Shown here: positions 8,402 through 18,686 of the stretch, one piece after another
How the letters are laid out: every line of letters starts with the position of its first letter
Position numbering within the stretch: position 1 is the stretch's first letter
From: Bin80 sp965220935
GTDB taxonomy: Bacteria; Bacteroidota; Rhodothermia; Rhodothermales; Bin80
NCBI GenBank assembly: GCA_965220935.1
Contig: OZ244857.1
Span: forward strand, 3,968,001-4,032,000
Length of the DNA: 64,000 nt
Direction: 5' to 3'
The notes under the pieces: model-generated
What the model saw: the letters and a program-made list of their open reading frames with translations, nothing else
Told to the model about the DNA's origin: nothing
Database searches by the model: none
Position numbers and translations under genes: made by a program

Positions 8402-10555
8402 CTGAAGTTAACCCTATTTTCAATTTCCAGAAGGTCCAGTATTTCCAGAAAATTTGAGAATTTTTGACTACAATCTGGAGGATTATCTGCCAGAAAGACG
8501 CTTCAACCTGACGAATAGATCACTCAGGAGAGTTTGATATTCAGGAGTTTTAGCGCCTTCATTTGGGTCGGATTGTAATCCTCAAACAAGGTCACTTCGG
8601 GAGAATTATCGGTTGTGATTTTCGGAACGCCCACTACACGACTCAACCCAGACAAAGTTTTCATCACCGACTCATAACTCATGGCGGTTTCGCCATCTGA
8701 TGTCGTCTTGTTTTGCGCTTTCTCTTTGGCTTCATCTGAGCGCTTGGCTGGCGAGACCATGTCTTTTCTTTGCGCTCTCTTGAGTTGCAAATCATCTTCT
8801 GCAAACAACATGGGCGCGAGCTTCTGACGGAGGTGGTACTCTACATAATAGGCCAACATACATAAAAAGATATGCGCAATGACCCGATGTTCATTGCGAT
8901 GATGAATCGGGCGTACGCGCAACGACATGGATTTCATGGTTCTAAATGCCCATTCTACCGAAGATAAACGCTTGTAATCGGAGACTAATGTCTCGGGGGT
9001 CTTTTTCACACTTGACCGAATGGCATACACGCCGTCCAAGAGTTCGGCTTTTTTAATCGCTTGTTCATTGCGGCTATAGGTAAAATGCCCCTCCTTAATG
9101 TCACCCAGATTGTAGAACCTCTTTAATTTGTGTTTGCCCACAACCTTCTGGACGCGCATGCCAATTTTGGCTTCGTTTTTTAATCGGCACGGCGTCGCCG
9201 TGATGGCTTTGATAATCTTGTTAAGTCCCTCATCCGCTTTGTCCAACAATGCATCCCGTGTTTGCTTGCTCTTGGCCGCTTGTAAGGGGTTCTTGCACAG
9301 AATCAGGGTTTCATCTGGATACAAATCACACTCTAGTTCCACCAGATTCTGCTGATCAAACAAACTCATCTGAATTTCCTTCTGCTCTATAACCTCACGC
9401 ATTTCCTTTTCCCGCCGCTGCTCTTTTTCTTGGTGATCTACCACCTTTCGGATCTCCCTCTTTTGCATACCCGTGATCCAATCCAGCCCCACAGGTATGA
9501 TCTCCTCTTTAATCTGCTTCTGCTTCAATAACCCCCGATCTCCAACCAATATAACATGCTTTAATCCAAAGGACTCTTGAATCTTAGTGATCTGACATCC
9601 AAGCGTTGCAGTATCGGCGGTATTGCCTGGAAAGACCTCTACCGAGACGGGGCGTCCCTCTGCATCGGTGATCAGCCCATAAACGACTTGTTTTTTGCCT
9701 TTTTTCTTATCTCGGTTATGGCCAAACTCCGCGAAGAAATTTTTCTCCCCTTCCACATAACTACTGCTGACGTCATAGAGTACCATCCCCCCTTCTGTCA
9801 AATGCCGTTTGGCTAACGTGCACTCAATGTCGGCTTTGCACTTGGCCAGCTGATCCATGGCTTCATACAAGTCATCCTGATCAACGTACTTGAGGTTCAG
9901 TTCTTCGTTGAGGGTATCGGCAGCGGTCTCTTGATTGAGCATGGTACTGGTCCGGAGTTTGCTGGCCGGGTCTAACACGCGGGCGGCAATCATCCCAAGC
10001 ACCAGGCGACGAAAGCGTGAGTTCTTTGGGGCAATCAGGTCATGGATCTTGAGTTGGGTCATCATGCCCAGGACTGCGGCCACATGACCGTGGGGTTTGC
10101 TACTTCGAATCTCAAAGGCGTCTTTGATGGATTTGACCGCCGTGCCACCTTTCAAGAGGGTGCGAATGCCATCAATGATAGCCTGTGGGAGACGGGTAAG
10201 ATTGGTGACGGTGAATTTAACGGATTTACCATCAATCCATTTGGATTCGCGAATGAGCCAAGTTGGCTTGGAGTTACGGTTGGGTATTTGTTCAACATAC
10301 ATGGACAGGATAAATTATTTGTGAGTGGATAAGAATGCCTAAATATATGACATAAAATGATACAAAACACAAAAAACACAGGCTTTTTACATGGACAGGT
10401 TAAATTACGCAAAAAAAGTGCAAAAAATCGATAAATAAGCCCTAAATCCACTAAAAATGCCCCAAATATCCCTAAATGAGCGGATATTAGGGAAGAAAAA
10501 TGAGGAAAATCCCGTTAAACCCAGTGAATCTGATGATTTTTAGGGTTAACTTCAG
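8402..10555 (-). mobile_element. IS1634-family insertion sequence
   Basis: A 2154-base element with terminal inverted repeats CTGAAGTTAACCCTA and TAGGGTTAACTTCAG. It is flanked by perfect direct repeats GTATAT (8396-8401 and 10556-10561), the 6-bp target duplication. The ends are exact and the transposase is intact, so insertion looks recent. It lies in the 3' end of a GHKL ATPase gene, in the same orientation. Confidence 0.9.
8524..10302 (-). CDS. IS1634-family DDE transposase
   Basis: A DDE transposase of 592 residues, in the expected size range for IS1634 (IS4 superfamily). The first catalytic Asp lies in MVLYDVSSSYVEGEKNFFAE, the second in HVILVGDRGLL, and the Glu in LSSVEWAFRTMKS. Also typical are FGHNRDKKKGKKQVVYGL and VEVFPGNTADTATLG. 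The frame is intact, so it could be active. A start at 10302 places the gene about 250 bases inside the 5' end of the element. Confidence 0.92.
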   Translation of the reverse strand: MYVEQIPNRNSKPTWLIRESKWIDGKSVKFTVTNLTRLPQAIIDGIRTLLKGGTAVKSIKDAFEIRSSKPHGHVAAVLGMMTQLKIHDLIAPKNSRFRRLVLGMIAARVLDPASKLRTSTMLNQETAADTLNEELNLKYVDQDDLYEAMDQLAKCKADIECTLAKRHLTEGGMVLYDVSSSYVEGEKNFFAEFGHNRDKKKGKKQVVYGLITDAEGRPVSVEVFPGNTADTATLGCQITKIQESFGLKHVILVGDRGLLKQKQIKEEIIPVGLDWITGMQKREIRKVVDHQEKEQRREKEMREVIEQKEIQMSLFDQQNLVELECDLYPDETLILCKNPLQAAKSKQTRDALLDKADEGLNKIIKAITATPCRLKNEAKIGMRVQKVVGKHKLKRFYNLGDIKEGHFTYSRNEQAIKKAELLDGVYAIRSSVKKTPETLVSDYKRLSSVEWAFRTMKSMSLRVRPIHHRNEHRVIAHIFLCMLAYYVEYHLRQKLAPMLFAEDDLQLKRAQRKDMVSPAKRSDEAKEKAQNKTTSDGETAMSYESVMKTLSGLSRVVGVPKITTDNSPEVTLFEDYNPTQMKALKLLNIKLS

Positions 10556-12434
10556 GTATATTGCAACGTTGCACAATGGTCGGAGTGAGATCACAAATCA
10601 CATAGCAAAATCCTGGAATATTTTCAGAGGCTGGAATTGGACGGCCATGTTTAGTTTGTACACCTCCTTCGCGAGTCTTCTTCAGGTAGGCGAGTGCTTG
10701 CTCTATAGGATCCCTTTTTTCTCCCTGAGCGGCATCATTACGCATGGGCCGTTTGATTTCAACAATCACAATTGAAGCCAAAGGAGGGGTGGAGCTGTCA
10801 GAAACCAGTAAGGGGTTATCAAATACACTCAATGCTAATAGATCTGGCTCCTTCGCTGATTTTGAGCCCGTGATAGGCATTGAGGATAATGATTTATCGG
10901 ATGCCAGATACTCATGAAACGCCAACCTTTCATTGATCAACCACAGGTTGCAGTAATCCTGCAGAACTTCCGATGATTCAATCTGCATTGGCATCAAAAG
11001 CTTATGGATCATTTCTTCACGAGCGTAAGATGCATCCGGTTTGCGCTTAATCACGTTCTTCAATAAGTCTATGACCACTCGACGATGGGTAACATAGTTC
11101 GCAAGATCAGATTTCTTCACATCTTCAACCTTACGCAAATAAGAGCTTATGCGGTCATGATAATCTTCAAGAGACTCACCGTTTTGTGGTTTCATCAGAT
11201 CATGACCTTCTGTCAGAAGCTGACTCTCCATCTCTGCATATTGGCGATGAAGTACGAGTTCAAGATCTTTATCCGAACCTTCAGGATCAATATTTAATCC
11301 TTCTATATTTAGATGTTGAAGAATGGGACGATAACGTGGTGCTTTTTTTGATACAAATTCATGTATTCGATTCTGCACTTGTTGATTGATCTTATCAATA
11401 TATTCACGAAGATGATCGGATATTTTCTCGACAACTCCTTGGCTAATTTCACTCCAGCTGATTTCGGTATCGTCAAAGAGCCCCCCTGAATCAGATGAAA
11501 TATCAAACGTATTTCGTACAGGATCAACTCTTTCATTGAGGAGACTGGAACTCACGTAGCACAAATAAACGAATTCCTCCCCATTGGTAATCCTGCCATG
11601 GAGTCCAGGGATGTATTTGTTCAGATTTTCATTCTCAACGAGGCGGTTATCAGCACAATATCCGATGGAGTGAATAGATGAAGTAGTTGTTCTGAGTTTA
11701 ATATGGAGAAGATCAAATTGGATACCTTTGATTTGGATGTGATCAAAGTCTGCGGAAGTATGCGTGAGACTCTCATATAGATCATTCAGTGAAATCTCTT
11801 CGCCCTGATCTACAAGCATAATTGCTGGTGCACCACCGGGTCGTACAAAATACCACAGGCAGTATTCAACGACAGATCTCGCTATCGCCGAGGCCGTCCT
11901 GGGCGTTCTTGAACGGTACCCATCCTTAAAGCCTCGTAGGTGAATGGAAGTGCTCCTGTTTTCTTGATCGTCAGTGTCGTTGATGCCATATTCTGATATC
12001 CCTTCGGGGCTAAAACGAAAACTCCGTTGCTTGCATGCATGTTGGTCATTCAAAAAATGGCTCACCACATCTACCTTATCAAATGCCTTGAGCCAAAGCA
12101 GTCGACCAATACCTCTTCCTCCTTTGTCAATCTTGTATTGCGTATCAAGCGTAATAAATGATTGAAAGTTTTCTTCATTAAATCCAATACCATTGTCAAT
12201 CACTTTGAAACCAGCGATAGGCTGAGAGCTGTTTGACACATCTGGTGTCTCATCAAAAAGAGGAGTTCCTTCACGTTCAATCATCACACGAATGTGCCCC
12301 TCATCAGCGGAGATTCCACCTGCTTCCAAGCCATGGATTGAATTGATGATCGCCTCAAACAAGGGAAACAACCCCTTGGATTTGGGTAGTTTCGTGTTCC
12401 TCAAACGACCTTGTAAATTTGTTTCCAGTTTCAT

Positions 12435-12930
12435 TGATGCCGGTCACACTTTCGTTGGTTTCTTGAAAGATAGGTTATAACAGTGACATATCATATCCAT
12501 GCGTATTGAATCCCGGCGAAGTTTCATACGAAAAGACTGTATTGAGTTGATCCTTTGTCATAACAGTTTCCCAGTAAGTTGCTATTTCTTCAAAGAGCCA
12601 GTTCGTTGCATTCAGAACCTACCCTCAACACCATCAAGATGAACCTTTTTCTGGATGCCAAGATTCTGCTGAATACGCCCCCGCAATCTATTAAGAAGCG
12701 GTAAAGGCAAGTGGGTTACTCACGTATACAATACTACCAAACAGAGGTTTACAATAGTCTGGTATGGGAATGTGCGGTGAGTTACAGACACAAAATCATT
12801 AACCATAGGTTTGATAAAGCATGTGAACTCTGTCTGAAAGTAGTTACAGTGTAAGCGAATATAAGTTAGCGCAATTCAACTTTGTTTCCTAAATTAAGCA
12901 GTGACTAGTTTCATTTCAAATCTGTAATCT
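12435..12930. other. Intergenic stretch with no supported gene
   Basis: About 500 bases between the divergent GHKL and symporter genes. It should hold both promoters; I cannot single out convincing ones. No RNA gene was seen. Confidence 0.4.
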
Positions 12931-14532
12931 ATGCAATTAGCTCTGATTGACTATATAATTTTTGGTGCCTACTGCCTCCTAATCGTGACGTTAGGGCTTT
13001 GGGTCTCTCGGGGAAAGAAAGGGAAAGTGAGGGATGCAGAGGATTATTTTCTGGCGAGCAAATCGCTTCCTTGGTGGGCGATCGGCGCTTCCTTGATCGC
13101 ATCCAATATATCTGCAGAGCAGTTCATTGGAATGTCTGGTTCTGGATTCAGATTGGGACTAGCCATTGCAACCTATGAATGGATGGCGGCCATTACATTA
13201 TTGCTTGTTGCGTGGCTATTTATCCCCATCTACTTGAAGAAAGGCATCTATACGATGCCTCAATTTCTTGAAACCCGCTATGATGGTAGGGTGCGAACGC
13301 TACTCGCGGTATTCTGGCTTTTGGTCTATGTCTTTGTAAATCTCACATCGGTCGTCTATCTGGGGGCCCTCGCTCTCAAAGGAATTATGGGAATTGCGCT
13401 GTGGCAGGGTGTTCTTGCTCTTGCAATTTTCGCAACTGTTTACAGCGTATATGGTGGACTCAAAGCAGTAGCTTGGACGGATGTCGTTCAGGTCTGTTTC
13501 TTGATTGGAGGGGGGCTATTGACCACATTCCTCGCATTGAACGCTTATAGTGACGGACAGGGGGTGATTGCTGGTTTTTCAAAGCTTCTCAGCGAAGTGC
13601 CCGATCGGTTCAACATGATTCTTCAACCCGATGAATTGGTCTATACAGACGACGATGGAATGAGGCAAGACGCATGGACCTTACTTCCAGGAATTGGAGT
13701 TCTGGTTGGTGGAATGTGGGTTGCCAATCTATTCTACTGGGGATGCAATCAATATATCATTCAGCGGACATTGGCCGCACCGTCGCTTAAAGAGGCACAA
13801 CGTGGAGTGGCATTTGCAGGTTTTCTAAAGTTACTGTTACCACTAATTGTCGTCATACCAGGCATTGTGGCCTATGCGCTTAAAGCTCCCATTGGAACCG
13901 CAGATCAGGCTTATCCTTGGTTACTGAATGCATATGTAGGACCAGGGCTCAAGGGGCTTACTTTTGCAGCCTTGATTGCAGCAATTGTGTCCTCATTAGC
14001 ATCAATGATGAATAGCACAAGCACCATCTTTACAATGGATCTTTATCGCAACTATATTCGCCCCAATGCCTCCCAGAAAGATTTGGTGCGTACAGGGAGA
14101 ATTGTAGCTCTAGTCAGTATGGCTATCGCAGTTATTTTAGCCCCACAACTTGCTTCTCTTGATCAAGTATTTCAATATATTCAAGAGTATACCGGGTTTG
14201 TAAGCCCAGGAGTTCTTGCAATTTTCGTTTTAGGATTATTTTGGAAAAAGTCCACACCCAATGCAGCTCTGATTTCTGCAGTGCTCAGTATTCCACTGTC
14301 TGCAACAATCAAATGGATCTTACCTCAGATGCCATTCTTGGATCGTATGGGGTGGGTGTTTGTAATTTCGGCTGCTTTGATTGTGATTGTTTCGTTACTT
14401 GAAGGCAAAGGTAAGGATAACGTAAAAGCCATCCAGATCAGTCGAAGTGTCATCAAAACAGACCCCGTCTTTGCGATTCTATCTTTTGCAATACTCGGTA
14501 TTACTGCAAGTTTGTACATAATTTTCTGGTAA
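12931..14532 (+). CDS. Sodium/solute symporter, SSS (SGLT-like) family
   Basis: An inner-membrane transporter that couples sodium entry to uptake of a sugar or other small solute. Its 533 residues have about 13-14 hydrophobic segments. SLPWWAIGASLIASNISAEQFIGMSGSGF is the signature of transmembrane helix 1 in the SGLT branch (split here by my reading only), and YSVYGGLKAVAWTDVVQ is the conserved loop and helix typical of vSGLT-like proteins. GGMWVANLFYWGCNQYIIQRTL also matches that branch. The substrate cannot be read from the sequence. It stands alone between defence-type genes, with no catabolic partner nearby. Confidence 0.88.
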   Translation: MQLALIDYIIFGAYCLLIVTLGLWVSRGKKGKVRDAEDYFLASKSLPWWAIGASLIASNISAEQFIGMSGSGFRLGLAIATYEWMAAITLLLVAWLFIPIYLKKGIYTMPQFLETRYDGRVRTLLAVFWLLVYVFVNLTSVVYLGALALKGIMGIALWQGVLALAIFATVYSVYGGLKAVAWTDVVQVCFLIGGGLLTTFLALNAYSDGQGVIAGFSKLLSEVPDRFNMILQPDELVYTDDDGMRQDAWTLLPGIGVLVGGMWVANLFYWGCNQYIIQRTLAAPSLKEAQRGVAFAGFLKLLLPLIVVIPGIVAYALKAPIGTADQAYPWLLNAYVGPGLKGLTFAALIAAIVSSLASMMNSTSTIFTMDLYRNYIRPNASQKDLVRTGRIVALVSMAIAVILAPQLASLDQVFQYIQEYTGFVSPGVLAIFVLGLFWKKSTPNAALISAVLSIPLSATIKWILPQMPFLDRMGWVFVISAALIVIVSLLEGKGKDNVKAIQISRSVIKTDPVFAILSFAILGITASLYIIFW

Positions 14533-14805
14533 ATAAATCAGATTCAAAATGTGCACAGGTGCGAATCCCAGCAGTTATTTGATTACTCTATTTGTCTAGA
14601 GCACGGTATTTGCAGAGACAGGTCTGATCCATAAAATCACGATAGAAACCCTATAACTTCAGTGAGCAAATACAACCAACCGATCGCGGCAAAATAATCG
14701 GACTAATACACATATGCCCTGATCTACAAGAGGGCTTATTGCGTTAGGCATAACGGTTTGTTTTGATGGTTCACACGGTATGGGAACTAAGTAGGATTAG
14801 GGAGG

Positions 14806-16092
14806 TTGATAATACAATTGTTGAGCAAATCAAGGTTCATTCCCATGGGAAAAGAAAGGAGCACAGCGTTCCGCTCCGGAGCGATGGATAGAGGGGCAAC
14901 TCCATATTTTCATGGACGCTCGGAGATTTTGAAGGGTTTTCAGAAAATCCTGTCAGATGTCCGTGGATCAAAAAAAGGCACGATTCACCTTATATATGGT
15001 GCACCTGGCTCTGGTAAGACGGCGCTACTTGATGAGTGCAGAAAGATTGCGATGAATGAGCAATGGGATACCACATACATAGGGGTGGGAGCACTCTGGG
15101 ATTCTGACAACATGCTCAGATCAATCGGCCAGAATAAAAAATACTTAGGAACAGAAAGTGTCCACAGGGTTGGACCTAAAGGAGTTTATACATGGATGCG
15201 AAAACGTACTCGACTCCGGGGTACGGTTAGGAGTGTATTAGAGGAGGGAACTAAGCCTCTACTGTTAATTCTTGATGAAGTCCAAGCTCTGGGCAACAAA
15301 GATGTGATTATGTCAGAGTACAAGGGAAATGTGGTAGAATTGCTTGAACTTATCCACAATGGAAAGATAGAGCGGCCAATCATCCTACTTACCGCAGGTC
15401 TGAGGACTGCATTGAATGCATTAAAAACTTTGGGCATCTCACGGTTTGGTGACGACAATACCGTTGAATTGGGTGCGTTAAGCGAGGAGTCTTCTCGTGC
15501 GGTGATTTGCGACTGGATCGTCAAGTATGGAGAGGTGAAGGGTGACCCCTCCGAATGGATTGATGCGATAGAAAAAGAGACATATCGGTGGCCACGACAC
15601 ATTCATTCGTATGCGATGAGAGCTGGAGAATATCTGCGGGAGAACGATGGACTCATGACACCCGAGGGGCTGAAGGAAATCATGGAGAAGGGAATGAAGG
15701 GACGAATTCAGTACTACACCCAACGCATTGAAAGTTTTTATGTTGATGAGATCAAGCATGTAGCCAAGGCCATTTCTTCATACTCTGCAGGCGGTGCTTT
15801 TGATCGCCTTGATATTCTATCATCTCTGTCAAAAATCTATGGTGAAGCAGAGGCTAAAAATCTTTTTGACCGGTTGATGGAGAAGGGGGTAGTTGCAGTG
15901 AAAGGGAAGGATGGATACAGTGTACCTCTTCCGTCCATGCATTCCTGGCTTGTTGACGCATATGTCAGAGGCGTACATAATGGCAAAGGAAGCGATCAAA
16001 TTACCCCTGAACTGCCCGCCAAACCTGAACAGTTATTAACGTCTGCCAAAAATGATGAAAAATCAGCCGTCAATAAAAAAGGCAAAGGATAA
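14806..16092 (+). CDS. AAA+ ATPase (Orc1/Cdc6-like or STAND-like)
   Basis: A stand-alone P-loop ATPase of up to 428 residues. Walker A is GAPGSGKT at about 65-72 and Walker B is LLLILDEVQAL at about 144-154. A sensor-like region with LLTAGLRTAL follows, then a helical and winged-helix-like C-terminal half ending in a lysine-rich tail. The start is uncertain. The longest frame begins with TTG at 14806, directly on a GGAGG at 14801-14805. TTG codons at 14818 and 14821 sit better relative to that GGAGG, and the first ATG is at 14845. The role is unknown. It converges on the TIR/SLOG operon about 580 bases away, so it may belong to the same defence neighbourhood, but no link is shown. Confidence 0.75.
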   Translation: MIIQLLSKSRFIPMGKERSTAFRSGAMDRGATPYFHGRSEILKGFQKILSDVRGSKKGTIHLIYGAPGSGKTALLDECRKIAMNEQWDTTYIGVGALWDSDNMLRSIGQNKKYLGTESVHRVGPKGVYTWMRKRTRLRGTVRSVLEEGTKPLLLILDEVQALGNKDVIMSEYKGNVVELLELIHNGKIERPIILLTAGLRTALNALKTLGISRFGDDNTVELGALSEESSRAVICDWIVKYGEVKGDPSEWIDAIEKETYRWPRHIHSYAMRAGEYLRENDGLMTPEGLKEIMEKGMKGRIQYYTQRIESFYVDEIKHVAKAISSYSAGGAFDRLDILSSLSKIYGEAEAKNLFDRLMEKGVVAVKGKDGYSVPLPSMHSWLVDAYVRGVHNGKGSDQITPELPAKPEQLLTSAKNDEKSAVNKKGKG

Positions 16093-16670
16093 AGTCGGGC
16101 ACGAGTTGAGGTAATGATTTTGAAGGAGCTGGATTGCATCTAATCTGATAATCCAGCGATTACCACATCCTATCAATTTAGGCCTATGCAGAACTATACT
16201 TCACCCCAGATTACTGGCCTGATTTCAATGGAGTATATTAAGCGTGTACTTTTGTATTACTGTGAGGCGCCTATACTTGACGCAACTTTCAGGGCTTAAA
16301 TCGTTGAAGTCAGGGTGACTGGTTTTTGCGGCAACTTATTAGAAATGATTGATTTTGAAACGAACTAACTCTTGGTGAATGGGAGGAAACTGGTCAGACA
16401 TACGTGCTGATATAGTATCACGATCGTGGTGGGTTGGACTTACTTGGCTTCGCTGAGAATTGAGTGGGAGTGACATGAATCAGGGTTAAAGACTATCAAC
16501 AAGACCTCTCAATAATCGCTGTTTTTTTAGGGTCATTATTGACTTGATTTAAAAGTTTAGTAAGTGGACTCAGAGAATTCATGCGACGCATGGGTCTTGA
16601 AAGATTATATTTACAATGAAATCTGCCTTGATGTGCAACATCAATGAGGAAGTGGAGATTTTCAGGATAA
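16093..16670. other. Intergenic stretch with no supported gene
   Basis: About 580 bases between two convergent genes (the AAA+ ATPase and the ThsB-like gene). No convincing open frame, RNA gene or repeat was recognised. Confidence 0.45.
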
Positions 16671-17163
16671 TTAGCAATTCTTGACCAAAGGTACTACAGA
16701 TAATCTGACGGACCGCTCCAACAGATTATCAATAATTCGTTCTGGCATATGAGGATAATGTGACTCAAGGAGTTTTCTTTGAGGGACCGGTTTCCATAAT
16801 GGAATGTCTGGATATATGATGTTCTTTTCTTCTTCTCTGGCAACGATGCCTACTTCGGAAATTGTAGGCAGATTTATCACAAGAATACCAGATCTTTTAT
16901 TGATCTTACCATCAAACATGCTTGAAAAAATTTCCCAGTCTATATGCTTTCTATGCTTAGTCTCCTGGCCAACTAATACAATAGTTACTGTTGTATCACG
17001 CAAAAATTCATCCCTTATAATCTGTCGAGTTTGTTGGTCAGAAAATGAATCGGAAACATCACCAGTATTGACAGAACTATCAACGAACAGTCTGCGATCC
17101 AAAGCCATCTGGGTGAGATACTCCTTGTAGCACTTGATGATAACTTATAAAGACCTTATGCAT
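16671..17163 (-). pseudogene. ThsB-like TIR (MTH538/DUF1863 family) protein, frameshifted near its N-terminus
   Basis: The open part from 17108 reads MALDRRLFVDSSVNTGDVSD, then TTVTIVLVGQETKHRKHIDWEIFSSM. These are typical of MTH538-type TIR proteins, the fold of Thoeris ThsB. In that family ThsB produces a NAD-derived signal. The usual N-terminus is missing from this frame but is present in another frame: an ATG at 17163 reads MHKVFISYH, the expected first strand. The in-frame piece upstream of MALDRR reads CYKEYLTQM. A one-base deletion near 17130 would explain both. The ATG lies 10 bases after the stop of the SLOG gene, so the two form an operon. It is either a pseudogene or, less likely, an assembly error. 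Confidence 0.7.
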
Positions 17164-17173
17164 CCGTAAATGG

Positions 17174-17977
17174 TTATGCATGGTAGGATTTCTGCTTACG
17201 CAATCTTAGTACACCTCGGAGAAGTAACACGATTGCATTTTCCATAAACGTAGTATCTGCTAATACTTGATTCTCTTCCACCGATAATCCATTGTTAAGA
17301 TCTTCGCTGCCCCACTGTTCAAATTCTTGCCGACCAAACCAGTGATTCCGTGATCCAGTCCAACTTTCAACTAGCCCTAAAGTCTCCGCAATGTCACGAG
17401 TGCATCCACCGAATCCACCAATCAAGAACAAAGGTTTTCTGTTTTGTAATGACAAAAGTGCCTCTTCTGCTGCCCCTGGCATTCGCCCTTTGTAATTAGA
17501 AACCTGACCACCGAGGACTACTCTAGCATCCGTAGAAGAGCTCTGAAACTCACGCATCGCGGTCAGTCCTGACGACCATTCATCAGCACTTGGAACATGC
17601 GTTGGAAGACTACGGCGATCATCCAGAGTCATCTGTGTTCCGTTGCGCCCAAAAAGTGTGAGTTTTGCAGCTCCACGAAGATCTTCTTCAAGTGCATCAA
17701 GCTGATCTATGGGTTTTTCAATATGAACTGGCCATGCCAGATGATTCGTTACTCTTACCCTACTATTTCTCAAATCAGAACGGGATGTATATCGCAAAAC
17801 CAGTTGAAAGAGAAGCTGTGAAAATCCGTATTGGCGCAAATCGCCACCGTAGGCTAAGTCTACATCAATAGCGAGAAGCTGAAGAGCAATCTCTGCCATG
17901 GCCTCTTTAAGATGAGATTCGCTCAAACCGAATGCTTCCAGATCTGGGCTGTCAGATGTTGAGACCGAAACAGTCAT
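17174..17977 (-). CDS. SLOG-domain protein (putative nucleotide sensor)
   Basis: 267 residues. The C-terminal half shows a SLOG/Rossmann-like pattern: ARVVLGGQVSNYKGRMPGAA at about 150-169 with the PGA-EEA turn, then KPLFLIGGFGGCTRDIAETLG. SLOG domains bind nucleotides or NAD-derived ligands and act as sensors in TIR/SIR2 conflict systems; in Thoeris a SLOG domain of ThsA senses the ThsB product. Here the SLOG domain is encoded separately from any effector. It lies between a TIR gene (16 bases upstream) and a ThsB-like gene (10 bases downstream). The N-terminal half (about 1-140) is helical and unrecognised. The frame is intact. SLOG assignment is by motif only. Confidence 0.7.
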   Translation of the reverse strand: MTVSVSTSDSPDLEAFGLSESHLKEAMAEIALQLLAIDVDLAYGGDLRQYGFSQLLFQLVLRYTSRSDLRNSRVRVTNHLAWPVHIEKPIDQLDALEEDLRGAAKLTLFGRNGTQMTLDDRRSLPTHVPSADEWSSGLTAMREFQSSSTDARVVLGGQVSNYKGRMPGAAEEALLSLQNRKPLFLIGGFGGCTRDIAETLGLVESWTGSRNHWFGRQEFEQWGSEDLNNGLSVEENQVLADTTFMENAIVLLLRGVLRLRKQKSYHA

Positions 17978-17993
17978 GGTATTATGCTTGATT

Positions 17994-18686
17994 TTATATT
18001 TCTCCCGTCAACCATTGGCTTATAGCTCGGATTTGTAAACCATCCCATGACACGCCTCTGAAAAGATCCATCTCTACCTCAGCAAGTGGGGGATCAGGAT
18101 ACACGATGACATTAGGCCTATCAGGTTTGAATTTTAATGTCACCAATGACATAAGCTCGGGGGGACGGGACAGAAACACAACATCTTTAGACTTTTGGAA
18201 AATAAGTTCAACACGGCATTGCCAAAGAAAGTTCGCAAGTACCTCATCAAGTAGCCGTCCTACTACATCTGCGAAACGATCTTTCGCAATGGGATCCATA
18301 CGAACGATCGGCACATTACCAAGATATGGAAACCCTCTCTCATCACCAATTTCCAAACAATCTGCAACTACCATTGGAACTCCTTTCTGCTTTGCATCAA
18401 TTACTTCGCGTTGACACCATTCTCGGGATGAGTAGTGGTCTGTACGGATTGCTAAAAAGACGGATCTGCCTATATGATTCTCAATAACCTCTGAGAAAGA
18501 GAACCCTGGTGGAATGTCATGAATGTCCATAAAACTAGCAAGATTACTATTCTTATGAAGCCACTCACGAATCTTTTCGGCAATGTTTTTTCCCTCACTG
18601 TCATGCTTAGTATGACTTAGAAATATCTGAACTTTATCAAGATCCTGTTCAATTCCAATTTGATCGTTTAGCGGATTTAAATGCAC
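17994..18686 (-). CDS. TIR-domain protein, probable NADase effector
   Basis: A canonical TIR domain covers about residues 15-150: VQIFLSHTKHD (strand A), SFMDIHDIPPG (BB-loop region), and SSREWCQREVIDAK with the WCxxE motif, whose Glu (about residue 94) is the catalytic residue of TIR NADases. GFPYLGNVPIVRM and a C-terminal region ending GLQIRAISQWLTGEI follow. The open frame begins with GTG at 18686, overlapping the stop of the upstream TIR-like fragment. The GTG frame stays open for about 13 codons upstream (AAHEFSCYYLN). This suggests the two were once one dual-TIR protein now separated by a frameshift. It is the second part of an operon with SLOG and ThsB-like genes. Confidence 0.78.
   Translation of the reverse strand: MHLNPLNDQIGIEQDLDKVQIFLSHTKHDSEGKNIAEKIREWLHKNSNLASFMDIHDIPPGFSFSEVIENHIGRSVFLAIRTDHYSSREWCQREVIDAKQKGVPMVVADCLEIGDERGFPYLGNVPIVRMDPIAKDRFADVVGRLLDEVLANFLWQCRVELIFQKSKDVVFLSRPPELMSLVTLKFKPDRPNVIVYPDPPLAEVEMDLFRGVSWDGLQIRAISQWLTGEI

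Larger units (their letters stand above)
8241..12434 (-). pseudogene. GHKL (Hsp90/histidine-kinase-fold) ATPase, split by an IS1634-family element
   Basis: The main part (12434 to 10556) starts MKLETNLQGRLRNTK and has the GHKL motifs: N-box (LFEAIINSIHGLE), G1 (FKVIDNGIGFNEENF) and G2 (GGRGIGRLLWLKAFD). A long helical region follows, then PGFCYVICDLTPTIVQRCNI. There an IS1634-family element with 6-bp duplications interrupts the frame. Removing the element and one duplication restores the reading: RCNI-LDLSRTRDGMGYFGYNKHFQAYIEV...FFDKLGLPSS, ending at 8241. The original protein was about 680 residues. As it stands, the product would lose about 56 C-terminal residues and gain a short foreign tail (PEVNPKNHQIHWV). 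Stand-alone GHKL ATPases of this size are common in defence islands, but I cannot assign a named system. Confidence 0.8.

Noticed and set aside
14533..14805. tRNA-like segment (GGTGCGAATCCCAGC near 14560)
   Set aside because: The T-arm-like string has no matching acceptor or anticodon arms.
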